From the NCBI RefSeq assembly GCF_028769735.1, contig NC_088171.1, forward strand, positions 132,325,533 through 132,389,532: a DNA stretch of 64,000 bases. The letters are read 5' to 3'. The notes under the pieces were generated by a model. That model saw only the letters and a program-made list of their open reading frames with translations, searched no databases and was not told where the DNA came from. This stretch comes from Zonotrichia leucophrys gambelii. Its lineage: Eukaryota; Chordata; Aves; Passeriformes; Passerellidae. The position numbers and the translations under genes were made by a program. Shown here piece by piece: positions 13,301-24,725 of the stretch; the first letter of the stretch is position 1; each line of letters opens with the position of its first letter.

Positions 13301-15738
13301 TGGGCAGGCACGGGACTTGCAGGAGTGTTGACCAGCAAAGAGTGCAAAAGGGCAGAACAGACCAGGACTGCAATCTGTGGCATTGCTTTTGTCCCTGAGA
13401 AGGACTCAGTTCATATATTTCAGTAATCAACCTGCTGTTATCCCTTGTAAGTAAGTATGTGGAGGCTAAAAAGGCTGCATCTCTCCCCAGTTTCTAAAAC
13501 AGTTAAGAAAGTGTTTCCCCCACAGACAGAGTGAGTGAAGTTCATGAGTGCTGGTGGCAATCCCTGAGGAGCAGCAACGCCACATCCTGTGGGTGTGTAG
13601 TGCAGAATGGGACCTGGAGAGTGAATTGTCCAGCTGGAAAACCAGAGTAGGCTCAGAAGAGCCAGTACAAAGGAAAACACACGTGCAGGTTCCCCAAGTA
13701 CAAGTGCTTCATGCCATGGTGGGACAACTGTTCTGGATGGCTTTAGGGAAGAGATACATTGTGTGGTTCTGGAGAGATGTGTTTTCTTTGTCTGTCTTGA
13801 ATTTTAGGCAGAGGATATGAAAGATGACATCTAGCAATTCCTAATCTAACAGTAACTACAACTAAACACAAAGGCTTTTCTGAATTTGGTTTATTTCTTC
13901 TGTCTGTACTTTCTGCTGTGATATATGTTAAACATTTGGGTGAGACATTAGAGCCTGCAGCTCTGCTGCAATCACTCTGGCCATAAATCTCTCCAGTCCT
14001 GCAGAGGACAGGTTTTGCTGTTTTACTCAGCAGTGACAAATTACAGACAACTTACACAGAGCTATGCAAACCATAGTACTCCACTCACCTTCATGCTTTC
14101 CAGCATGTTTCAAAAAAACGATCAACTACAGTTGGGTATGCCAACAGGAAAGGTATTTTTGCAAAGTAGTGTCCATGCCACAAACCTTCCTGGACAGAGA
14201 TGTAGTTACATTTTGTGCAGTAAGTGTTACAAGCCCCTCTGTACAACCTACACAGAGGGATGTGGCACGTTGTGCTCTTTGGGATTTTCACTCAGCAGCA
14301 GAGGCCCAGAGCCTGATGAGCAAGAGACAGGTGAGGTGAAGATGCAGGACCTGGGGCCAGTTTAGCTGCTACCAAGCACTGAAATACATGTGAAGGAAAA
14401 TCAAGGCATATTTTTGCTCAATTCTACCCTCAGTAGATCTGCATAATTTTCATGTATATTGATGAGTACCTATTAGTTTGTAAAAAGCTCTAGGCTTTTA
14501 AAACTTGAGATTGGCTCAGGAGGTCCCTGAAAACCCTCATGAAAGACACAGGAATGCAATAAAGCCAAAAGGGAAGCAAAGCAAGGAGATTTCAATTGCA
14601 GTGTTAACAGGAGATGTTTCCTGCACATGTGTTCCCTTCAATAAAGGTACATTGTCAGTTAAAGATTTTCTTGCCTGTAGAATGGAAAAAAAATAAAATT
14701 CCCCTGTTTAAAGCCAAAGTTGTTCAGATTTTCTAGGATAAGAACTTGTCCTATCAGATTCAGGGACCAGGAGATTGTAAATATAAATGTAAATATAAAA
14801 TGTAAATATGTAAATATGAGAGAAGGTGGTAGGACGTCATTATATTTCATCCACAGTCTGGATAACTGGGAGCTGACTACAGGGTTTGTGTATACTTATA
14901 TAAAAGTTGTGGCAGCCCTAGCAAGTAGTTCTGTCACAGTTTCTTACTCTTCCTTTGCTAACGAATGTTGTTACAAGTTTCAACAGGTTTGGATTTCTTG
15001 CCTCCTGGCAAAATTTCTTCTGCCAGTCCGCTGTGAGGCTGTAAAAATTTAAGGACCAGACCCTGGGTTTGGGGCATGTACACTATATAGTGATTGTTCC
15101 TGTACACAATGTCAACACTGTGTGACTTTGTGCAGACTTTGTGTGCTCTGATGCATCTTTGCCAACATCCAGCTGCAGTAACACTGAATTCATAGCTGGA
15201 TGTCTTTTCAAGCCCTTGGTAGTAAAATATTGAAGCAGAAGTGCGAGAGAGATGGTTATGCAGTTCAGGAGACTGGGTACAGTCACTTGGAGGCTGACAG
15301 AGAATAACAGGTTACTTAATATTGGAGCTTTAAAAACAAAGAAACAAACAAAGCTCCAACAAAGCCCCAAGAATAATATTCCTAATTCTAAAAAATTTCA
15401 AAATAACATTCAGATATTTTATTCCAGAGAAATGTTTTGTCCAGCAGGGGGTTAAAGTGTGTTTTGCAGACAGAGAACAGATACAGAATACATTTACAGA
15501 ATTTCATGCATTAAATAAGCTTAGGTAAATTTTAAATCATCATTAATTTTGATAACATTTGAATTAAAAGCTGAGGCTAAATGACATCTATTATTTATTT
15601 TTGTTCCACTTTCCTGTTTTCATCATGCAAGAAACAAAAGTGTTTATTTTACTGGCAATATTAAAACAATCACATGATTTTGAGTAAGTCTTTTGAGATT
15701 GTTTTGAGAGAAGTTTTTCTCTTCTGCATGTCTGCTTT
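7379..15738. other. Intergenic DNA between the ERV LTR and the GEM promoter, no gene seen
   Basis: No coding exon, tRNA or clear transposon was recognised. There is a short CATCAT/GTGTGT simple stretch near 9075-9105 and the AT repeat at 14.78 kb. Distal GEM enhancers could lie here but nothing in the sequence alone identifies one. Confidence 0.55.
14777..14818. repeat. AT-rich imperfect repeat (TAAATATAAATG-like units)
   Basis: Several copies of GTAAATAT and TAAATATAAA follow one another. It is simple AT-rich sequence with no sign of function. Confidence 0.75.
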
Positions 15739-15824
15739 CCCCCAGCTGGGGGCTGGCTGTTGTATGGAAAGTCCAGCCACGTCACGGAAAAGCCCTGTCT
15801 CTGATCAGATGGGCTTAATATAAA
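15739..15824 (+). promoter_or_regulatory. GEM: GEM core promoter: palindromic E-box, CRE-like site, TATA box
   Basis: Three motifs sit within 86 bp just upstream of the inferred first exon. A perfect 14-bp palindrome CCCCCAGCTGGGGG (15739-15752) is centred on an E-box CAGCTG. CCACGTCA (15777-15784) reads TGACGTGG on the other strand and matches a cAMP-response element apart from its last bases. TATAAA (15819-15824) would place the start site near 15850. A CRE plus TATA box fits what is known of mammalian GEM as an immediate-early, CREB-responsive gene. The motifs are seen; their function and the exact start site are inferred. Confidence 0.62.
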
Positions 15825-15849
15825 CCAGGTTTGCTGAGAAAGAATTAAA

Positions 15850-15965
15850 GAGGCAGTGGCAGAGCAGGGGAGGATTGACTTCGGCAGAGCTGCTCGGAGT
15901 GCACAGCCCAGCGAGGGAGCAGGGCAGGAACAAAGGACTGCTCTGGCTGCGGGAGCCTGGCACAA
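15850..15965 (+). other. GEM: GEM exon 1, non-coding 5' UTR (start approximate)
   Basis: The start is inferred from about 25-30 bp below the TATA box. The 3' end is set by a good donor, CAA|GTAAGAG, with GT at 15966-15967. The segment is GC-richer than its surroundings and has no useful reading frame, as expected for a leader exon. It would splice over a 1.7-kb intron to the acceptor at 17682-17683. The donor is the firmest evidence; cDNA would settle both ends. Confidence 0.55.
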
Positions 15966-17694
15966 GTAAGAGTGCTTTTGGACCCACTCTTTTCCTGCGG
16001 GTGCTGCAGACCAGGCAGCTGAATGCAGTGTGGGGTGGTAGCAAAACCAGTTTGAGCTTGGAGCACAGTGTGTGACAGGGACTCGTTTGGCTTTTTATAA
16101 TGAGGGATGACAATTTGTTAGAGGCTGAATTGTAAAGTGTTTGTGTTTGTGATGGTTTTGTGAGTGACTGCTTGTTGCAGGTTGTGAGTTACTCTCTGTT
16201 GTTTGACTGAATCAGATCTGGCTTTTTTCATCTGGTCTTTTCAATGGGCATACTGCAAGGAAAAAGTGCATTTTAGAATTCAGCCACACTAAATATTTAA
16301 TTTTGTTTGTGAAGAAGCCTTTGCTTGTGTATGATTTCTTCTTTAGATGTATTTCTTGCTGACAAAGTTACTGTGGCTAGGACCATGTAAATGATCTCCT
16401 TTTGCTCCAAAGTACTGCACATCACAGAGAAAGTATTGTGTATTCTGTAGGAAATTCAGACAGTGCTTTTTCTATATATTTGTCCTGGGTCCTGCTGGGA
16501 ATTTATTCATAGAAGTTTTCAGACAGTTTTGTGTGAAGAAGAATAGCAATTTGTACCTGTTGCTTTACTGTTCTTTTTATTGTTCATGACCTATAATTGA
16601 GGTTTGAAAGTGTTTGGGTGAATTTTATGGACAATTATCTTATTTACTGAAATGGAGGAGAGAGCCGAGAAACATCAGATATAGGGCAAAAAGGAAAATG
16701 TCTAAATAATGGTCACTTTGGGAGCTGGAATGCATCAAAGTAACTTTCCTAAAAATGGTAGGTATTGGCCTGTGAGAATGACATCACTCTTCTCTGCCTC
16801 CAAGCAAGGCAAAATAGAGTTTGCTGAGTAAAGTATAATTAAGAGCTATGATTATGTAAGAAGAGTGAACCTAACTAATTAATTGTGTGGTAATGAAGTT
16901 ATTGATTTAATATCTATAAATTAATGAGCCTTTACTCCCAGTTGTATCTCCTGTAGAAACTATGACTTGTATCTCCTCAGAAGAGTTGTTGGATTTCACT
17001 ACATTCTCCCTCTTACCAGCCAAAAAGTCACTGTCTGAGGCAGAATCATTCTTTGTTTACCTGGCCACAGACAAGACCCAAATCCACCCCATCACAGCAA
17101 GGCTTGCTTGCGTGACTTTTTGTACCAGGGCTGTCTCAAGAGTGCAGTGAATGATGCCTTACTGCTTTCCCAAGAGTTTCAGCTCTTAACAGAGTCAATG
17201 AGAAAGATGCTGTGCACCAGCAGTGGGAGGCAGCTGAGACCAGAGTCCCTGTTTGTCCCCAGTGATGCCAAAAGGAGGTGAGCATTGCCTGCAGCACAGG
17301 CAGTGTCTCGGCAGGGCTGCAGCTGCTGTGTAGCACCGGTGTGCTGAGCACTGTGCCCTCCTCCTCCTCCTGGGACACAGCAATGCCTCCTTTCCAGGAC
17401 TGGGCTGCACCCAGCACAGCCAGGAGCCAGTGAAGGCTAAGCAAGATAGGATTTAGCATGTGAGGGTGGTATTATCCCTGGGAAACAGGCTCTGTCTCAC
17501 TAGCTAATGACTAAAATACTTCTTTGTGCGTCACCAAGTCACTAGAGTGCAGAAAAACTAATTTTTTCTTTTCTCACATATTAGGTCCCTACAGAGGAGC
17601 AAGATGTGGCCCCTTGAAGCTAGTAAGAGAGCATTTCTAAATATTTTGTGGGTAACATTTGTGATTTCCCTGTTTTTCACTAGGGGTTGAAAAA

Positions 17695-18028
17695 ATGACT
17701 CTCAACAATGTTACCATGCGTCGCACCCACAACAGCAGTCTGCACCAGCAGCAGCAGCGATGGAGCATCCCTGCTGATGGGAAGAATCTGCTGGTCCAGA
17801 AAGACTCCAATGAGTACAACCCACAGAAACGATACACCATCAGCCCTGATGAATATTACAGAAGGAGCTGGTCCTCGGAGTCATCCGACTCCGTCATCTC
17901 CTCCGAGTCTGGCAGCAGCTGCTACCGCGTGGTGCTGATCGGGGAGCACGGCGTGGGCAAGTCCTCGCTGGCCAACATCTTTGCAGGGGTGCACGACAGC
18001 ATTGACAGTGACTGTGAGGTGCTGGGAG
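17695..18028 (+). CDS. GEM: GEM coding exon 1 (N-terminus and P-loop)
   Basis: The exon begins at 17684 after the acceptor CACTAG, leaving 11 nt of 5' UTR before ATG at 17695, which has A at -3. It encodes residues 1-111 plus one base of Glu112. The N-terminus MTLNNVTMR matches mammalian GEM, so the start is secure. The donor is GGAG|GTAGGT with GT at 18029-18030. It carries the four-Gln run before RWSIP, the acidic/serine stretch SWSSESSDSVISSESGS, and the nucleotide-binding loop. Confidence 0.95.
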
Positions 18029-21000
18029 GTAGGTAATTATTAGATGTTAAGTCCTGGGGTGTTGGTGTTTGCTTGCAGTCAGCTCTGCTGGTAGTAATTG
18101 GCACAGAAAAAGAGAGAGGATGTTTAATGTAAACCAGAATTAGCAAGTGATTGAGTGTGAGTATCAAAACTGATTGAACTCAAGCACCTTCTTTAAGAAA
18201 ACAAGAAAACAACAAAATAAGATGAGTAAGATACTCTCCAACAATGAGTGAAAGCCACTGAAAGAGAGCAATTCAGATTCCCACCCTAATTAATTCCAAA
18301 ATACCTGTTGGAAAATCTCTCATTCCTACTGGTGATAATGCTACACAAGAGTCTGCTTCAGCTTTCATGCTGGTCCAACATTTGTGTCACCACTGCCATC
18401 AAAGGGCTGACTCCAGCTTTCCTTGTGGGAGAGAAGGCAACTGAAGGTCCTCATGATTTACAAGAATTAAATACTTTAAAATCATATATAAAGAAAAAGT
18501 CACTTCCAAAGTATTTGCCATTAGAAGTCATCTCAGCCTTTCTGTATAAACACATTGCTTTAGTGCAGGCTGTATGGACTTTGAGTAAAATACATGAAAT
18601 TTTGAGTAAAAACCTTATTTCATGTTATTTGCACTGTATGGGCTCCTCCAGGAGGAAAAAAGATATAGGTCCTTCAACAGAGTAGGAAAAGTCCTGTTGC
18701 CCACTGGGGGAAAGACACAAGCTGTAGGGTTCTCTTTGATGCTTGCCCCTAGTTTCCCCCCTTTGCTTTGTTTAGGATTGCAAAATGTTCTTTAATCCCA
18801 AAGATCAGACCATGCCAAAGGTGAAGCTGTAGCACCAAGTCCTGAGCTATACTGTGTGCAAGATGTTCATGTGGAAGGGCTGTGCTGCCACAGAAATCCG
18901 CTGTGTCTCCAAGGACATAGTTGCTGCTGCTTTCAGGGGACATGCAGTTTGCTGCTGGGTTTTGTTTGTCACTGTGCAGGGCTTTCTTTGTCTCTCCCTT
19001 TTGTCTCCTGCTCGTATTCCCTTGGTGTGATGGTGCCAGTGCTACCACAGAGAATTTCTGGGCTTCTCTTCCAGCCTTCAGTGGGGCATAGGCAGGACAG
19101 CTTATTTTTTGTGTGTTGAACTCTCCAGTTAGGGGAAGTTTTGCCCAGGATTTAAAAAAGCCCAGTATCAGGAAGGTGTGATACACATTTTCCTTACTTG
19201 CTGTCTCAGACTGGGGACACAGAGATTTGTGCCTTTGGGGGATTTCAAATTCACTGATTTAGGTGTGCTCTGCCTTCAGTTTCTGCCATCAGCTTTTTCC
19301 ATAGTTCTACCAGCTCCTCAGCCTGGAGTATCTCTGATAAAAGTTTTCCTAGTGCTAAATGACTGAAGTAGAGTAGGATCCTTGGACTAGCCATCAGGAA
19401 GTGCAGCTGATTTGCTTTGCACACCCCTGTCAGGCAGTTTTGCCTCATGTGAAGCTTTGTGGTTTTCTCTTTCCACCACACTCCCAGCAGCATTGCTTGG
19501 ACTATAGCAGTGAAAGATTTTCAAGGCCAGCTCTGAAGAGATAATTGGAAGTCTTGCTGTTATCTCTTTTTATTGTCAGCTTCGAAAACAGCATGAAATG
19601 AACTAAGTGCTCACTTTCAGTGTTTTTTATATTCTATGGAAGTTCCTTAGGACAGACCATGGTGCAAATGAGTGCTGAATATGACTATTTAGGCATTTTC
19701 AAGGAGTGTGATTATGAATTTGTAGCTTTTCTATATGTAATGCAGTGCAGAAGGAGTCTTCTGGATTTTGTCCTCTAGTGTGCATGGAGCTTGTTCTCAC
19801 ACAGATACAAAGTCACTTGAAGGAACTATTTACTTTAGCTTTACAAACTGGAACTTTAGCTTACACACTGGAAATTTAATTACATGACAGGATAGTTTCA
19901 GGGTAGCCAGCATACAGAGAAGTACAGCTGCTTTTATGGAGAAGCTTTGCTACTGAGTGTAAGATGAAGCTAACTCATGAACACAAGCCTCATACTCTTG
20001 GGACCTCAAGGGAAACCACTCCTAGTGATTTTGTCTTTTTAGTCTTGACATTTTAAGCATGGCCCCATTTGACTTCATTTTAAATGTGTAATATTTTTAG
20101 CTTATTCTTTTACTGGGATGTGGATCCCTAGCTCTGAGGAAAGGCTCTGATTACAATTTAGGGGAAAGTTCACTTCATCAGTGCCCAGCAGAAGTCTTAT
20201 GAGGCACAGGTTAAACAGTACCCTATATACAAGTGTGGTTGGGACAGATCCTTTAAATGCTGCAGTACCTTAAGACTGGCTTTTTTTTTTCCACTGGCTG
20301 CTAGTGGAAGATTAGAAATGGGTCCAAACTTCTCACTGCTCATCCTAATGTCCCCAGCTTTGGGGAAAAGAAGAAAGATTGGTATTTGAAGCAGATTTCA
20401 CAGCAAGGGTTGATCAAAATTCAGAGTGGCAACAGCCCCCTAGACCTAGGCAGAACTTTGCCACATGGCATTTATAATCTAGATATGAATTTTTATGGCT
20501 GCAGTACAAAATAACTGACCTGTGCTTTTTTTGTTTTTCTGCTATTTGACATCAGAGGTGATGTGGGAAACAGTGTAATGGGAGAGAACGTGCAATTGAA
20601 GTCTCAGTCTCTCTCAAACTCAACAGCTGTTGTCTCACAACACCCTGTCCTCCTCACTTGGTAGGCTGTTTGCTGTATTGCTCTCAGCTGCAGTGACTGT
20701 TCACCCGTAAATTGTCCATGCTAAAGCGAAAGCAAATATTTTCCATTACTCAGCCTTGCTGGCCTCTGCTGCTCCCATGGGGCAAATGTTCAGCCTTTGG
20801 TTATTTCTTCCACTGGTTCTATTTTCTCTCTCCCACATAAGATAAAGAGACTATCAGCCAAAATAATGAACATTTTGTTTCCTGATCTTTCATCTATCAT
20901 GGAAAGTAAGGCAACCAATAATGAACAGAGTGCAGATTCAGTGCGGATGGAAATGAGGAAAGAACTGGATGTGAGCCGGCCTAAAATTTGGCTCAATAAC

Positions 21001-23742
21001 TCTTCCAACAAATCCCCCACATTCAACAACTTGGATTTTTTAATGTATATGATGAAACACATTAATATATCACCAACCTTTCTGCTTTTCTCTCCAGAAG
21101 ACACGTATGAAAGAACCCTGATGGTGGATGGGGAAAGTGCGACTGTTATACTGCTCGACATGTGGGATAATAAGGTACTTTAATTTGTTCCAGTCAAATG
21201 CTGACAGGAAAGTGTATATGAATAACTGCTAACATAAAAAGCGAGTTTTCTTTGTGAAAGAAAATAGGTGTTTCCATACACCAGAATCAGGGAAGATACA
21301 GGATTAACCCTACCCCACATCAAGGCAAGCATGCCTAATGGCTCTGCACTGTGAGTCTGAGAAGTGCAAGTCTTCATTTTTTTTAATGATAAAACAAAAC
21401 ACTCAAGCTTTCTTTCCAGACCATTTCCATTCCAGCCTAAAGCCAGCACAATAAATTATCTGGGGCAATTTTTTGCCCTCCTTTGTGGTGAAGTATTCAT
21501 ACCATCACCACTTTGGAATTACTCGTAGTATAACTGTGATTCAAACCATACCCATTACAGTTTACAGCAGGAATGCATTTGGATTCTCTAATGTTTTACT
21601 TTCTAAGTAAAATCTGCTCTGGGCATAACGATGTCTGACCATTTCATTTGAACAGCGGGAGGGAGAATGGATTCGAGAGCACTGCATGCAAGTGGGAGAC
21701 GCCTACTTGATCGTCTACTCCATCACGGACCGGGCAAGCTTTGAGAAGGCCTCTGAGCTCAGGATACAGCTCCGCAGGGCGCGCCAGAAAGAAGATATCC
21801 CCATTATTTTGGTTGGCAACAAAAGTGACCTTGTCAGGTGCCGTGAAGTTTCAGTGGCAGGTAAGGAAATGATGAGCATAAACCCGAGATAAACATTAAA
21901 AGTCATCTAGTAGCTTTTGGACAAACTGCAGTGCTCTGGCTGAGGGAGTACATTGTGATCAGGACTAGGCAATAAAAGAGTAATAAAATAAAAGAGGACT
22001 GGAACAGAGGGCAGAGGACTGGGAAGGGTCTGCCAGATCCTTAAGCCTTCCTTGGTAATACTGTTATATGTCAGATGATCCCTTTTCTTTATTTATTAAG
22101 TGCCATCATAAATGGGATTTCTTCCTTTCCAGATCTTAGTGTAAGACCACTGCAATATAGGATTTCTCTGGTAGCTGGAAATCCTTTGTATTCCCAATGC
22201 ATGTTTATGCATAACAAGTTTAGCCCCCTTTATTTTGCTGCCAAAAATTCTCTTCTTTATAACCAGTTGTCTGTCCTCCCCGATGAATTAAAATTCCCTC
22301 TCCATCTTTGTTTTGCTAGTCTGGGCAGGAACTGTGCAGCCTTTTAGAAGAGGTCTCCTTATTGCCTTGCTTTGGGATGCTAAATCAGCCTTCCCTTGGC
22401 TGCACACAAATGAAGAACCACTAGGCCCATAAATAGGAATGGAGAGATTGTTGGGAGCACTGCTGCTGGCTCTCAACATCTGCAGCCAGTAAAATATCTT
22501 CTTGGAGAGTCTTCTCTGAGGCTGAGGTGGCACACTGTAGTACACAGCTGTGCATTAGATGTTCTTATCTTGGCCCATCAGAAACATGGGTTCTTCTCCT
22601 CAGCATTTTCTTCTCTCTGCAGCTGTTCTGCTCTTCCATTTCCCAGTTGAGCTAGACTTTTTTCTTTGCTTTGTGGAAGTGTGCAGTTCCTCTAGCTCCT
22701 GTCACAGCTGCCCCAAGTGAAGAGCTTGAACTGAGGGGTTCATAGGCAGCCCAGGGTTGCCCTCTCATTCCTCTTTGCCCAGATTGAAAGTTCCTTAGAA
22801 AGATGGCAAGTGAATCCATGTCACTTTAATGGCCCTGGCAATGAATTCACAGCAAGCCAGAAATTGGCTTGTGTGAAAGACAGCTGTCAGGTTTAGCTTA
22901 GGCTCATGTAATTGAGAATAAGAACTATGACTTCAGTTATACCCCTAAGGCCATGGACACCCTTTGTTAAGGCTTTTGTACATGTGTCTGTTCTCACTGA
23001 AATTGCTAGGGCTGTGGTTTACACCCATGGCCCATGAAGGAGGAAAGTGCTCTGCTTCCAGTGCTGTGCTGTATGCCTGGAGAGTGCCACCATCACCCTT
23101 CAGGGCAGCTTGAGGGAGCCTGCATTGCAGATGGCCAGGTGGTGCTGAGCCATTGCTGGCCTCCCAGCCTTCAGTGGCTCAAGTCCATCATTCTGCGCTA
23201 CCTTCACAGCCAGCACTGCAGGCTGGGCTGTGCTGGGAGGGGATTTACCCCCCCATACACCCCCACTCCCTCTGGGAAGCAGCTGTGACACAGGGCAGAT
23301 GGATGCTGGGCTAGCAGGCAGCACCAGATGATTAAAAGCTTATCTGTGCCTATATCAGGCTTGAGGAATTCCCTGGTGGCTCTGACTCCCCGCACATGGC
23401 AGCTTGTCCCTGCTCTCCCCGGCCCTGTGACACCATGTAACGTTCCCACCTTGGGATTTTGCAGAGGGGCGAGCCTGTGCCGTGGTGTTTGACTGCAAGT
23501 TCATCGAGACCTCAGCAGCTGTGCAGCACAACGTGAAGGAGCTCTTCGAGGGTATCGTGCGGCAAGTCCGGCTCCGCAGGGACAGCAAGGAAAAGAACGA
23601 GAAGCGCCTGGCGCTACAGAAGCGGAGAGAGAGCATCCCCAAGAAAGCCAGGCGGTTTTGGGGCAAAATAGTTGCCAAGAACAACAAGAACATGGCCTTC
23701 AAACTCAAGTCCAAGTCTTGCCATGACCTCTCAGTACTTTAA
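17695..23742 (+). CDS. GEM: GEM, RGK-family small GTP-binding protein (4 coding exons, complete)
   Basis: Join 17695-18028, 21098-21174, 21656-21860, 23465-23742: 894 nt, 297 codons plus TAA, against 296 residues in human GEM, with every junction keeping frame. The protein is a Ras-like GTP-binding protein that binds voltage-gated calcium-channel beta subunits, lowering surface channel activity, and opposes Rho-kinase signalling at the cytoskeleton. Visible motifs are a serine-rich N-terminal extension, P-loop GEHGVGKS (83-90), the RGK-type G3 DMWD (132-135) replacing the usual DxxG, NKSD (192-195) and ETSA (220-223). A basic C-terminal extension includes RRFWGK with Trp near 271 (calmodulin-binding region in the family) and ends in SCHDLSVL. 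RWSIP (Ser24) and KSKSCHDL (Ser290) correspond to known 14-3-3 phosphosites. There is no CAAX box, as usual for RGK proteins. CDH17 lies downstream on the same strand. Identity is from near-complete agreement with mammalian GEM. Confidence 0.97.
21098..21174 (+). CDS. GEM: GEM coding exon 2 (switch region)
   Basis: The acceptor is TCTCTCCAG|AA. The first two bases finish Glu112, then DTYERTLMVDGESA reads on in frame. The donor is AAG|GTACTT. This 77-nt exon encodes residues 113-137, including the unusual G3 motif DMWDNK. Human GEM has DMWENK, so a conservative Glu-to-Asp change is present. Confidence 0.95.
21656..21860 (+). CDS. GEM: GEM coding exon 3 (G4 motif)
   Basis: The acceptor is TTTGAACAG|CGG and the donor GCAG|GTAAGG. 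It encodes residues 138-205 plus the first base of Glu206. Contents include HCMQVGDAYLIVYSITDRAS and the guanine-specificity motif NKSD at 192-195. It is nearly identical to mammalian GEM apart from the first few residues (REGEWIRE). Confidence 0.96.
23465..23742 (+). CDS. GEM: GEM coding exon 4 (G5 motif and C-terminal extension)
   Basis: The acceptor is ATTTTGCAG|AG and the exon ends at TAA 23740-23742. It encodes residues 206-297: EGRACAVVFDCKFIETSA, then the long basic tail with RRFWGKIVAKNNKN and the terminal SCHDLSVL shared by RGK proteins. The tail mediates membrane and nuclear targeting and calmodulin and 14-3-3 binding in the family. Confidence 0.97.
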
Positions 23743-24725
23743 GAACACTGGACTCTGCCAGAGCTTGCGGCATTTTGCCGACATTATCTAACTTTGTCAT
23801 AGGACAATCAATCAATCTATATTAGATTGGGCTATCAGTGACTTAGGTTCACAGCTGTGTTTGTGATGATATGTGCTGGCATAAGAACAGCACAGTGCAT
23901 GGAAATAGCTCTTCCCTTTTTTAAAATTTTTTTCTGATTTTTTTTTTTTTGTCAGTAGTTTTAAAAGAAAAGCATAGACCAGAATGACCCAAAGTTATGC
24001 TGGGAGCTGTTCTGGAATACACCTGTTCTTTCTCTTCTCACCTTTGGACAATAGTGTAAGAACCTCAAACGCCATAACTTGGGAAGTGAAAACTACTGTC
24101 TTTACTCTTTCTTCTTGCTATTAATTTTTCTTTTTTAAAAATGTGTAAAGAATTGAGGAACTGACTGGAGATTGGTTCCTTGTCAGTTGTCTAGTCAGGC
24201 TTGAGCACCCACAGCTGAAAAAAAAGCATTTTTGTAGAATAACCACAAAGACACCTGTTTGGTATTTTTTCTTTATTTTGAGGATTAGTTTCAGTGAGTT
24301 TACACATCTCTTACTTTGAAAATATTTAAAGGAAAAATCCTACAGTCAAACAAATTTTCCTCTCATGTTTTCATATTATGGGACTGTTTAAAAATCATAG
24401 TAAAATTAAAATTAAAGTGCAAATTGTATCAAAGTGCATCAAGTGCAGGATGCCAAACCTTTAAAAATCACCTGAGCTTTTTTATGCCACCACGTGGACT
24501 TCTTGTATCCATCCTTGGCCTTTCTCTATGCCAGAGCTATGCTGTATTTATTGTTGTGCAAAATAACAAGCATTTTAATGTCAAGGGGAAATGTATTTAT
24601 TACCAATTTTCTTAAGATAATAATGTTAATTTTATTACTGTTTTCTATCTAATATCTTTTTCAGATATGCAAGTTTTTACTTACATGCCTTGTAATAAAA
24701 TAAATAAAAGATATGACTGCCTTTG
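23743..24725 (+). other. GEM: GEM 3' untranslated region
   Basis: About 980 nt from the stop codon to the expected cleavage site. It is AU-rich, with ATTTA pentamers in TGTATTTATTGTT and TGTATTTATTACC contexts near 24545 and 24595. These resemble AU-rich instability elements, which would fit a rapidly induced, short-lived transcript. The exact 3' end is inferred from the poly(A) signals. Confidence 0.75.
24694..24708 (+). promoter_or_regulatory. GEM: GEM polyadenylation signals (two AATAAA hexamers)
   Basis: Canonical AATAAA occurs at 24694-24699 and again at 24703-24708, followed by ATATGACTGCC. They come about 950 nt after the stop codon, a normal distance for GEM, and no better-placed hexamer lies nearer the stop. 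Confidence 0.75.
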
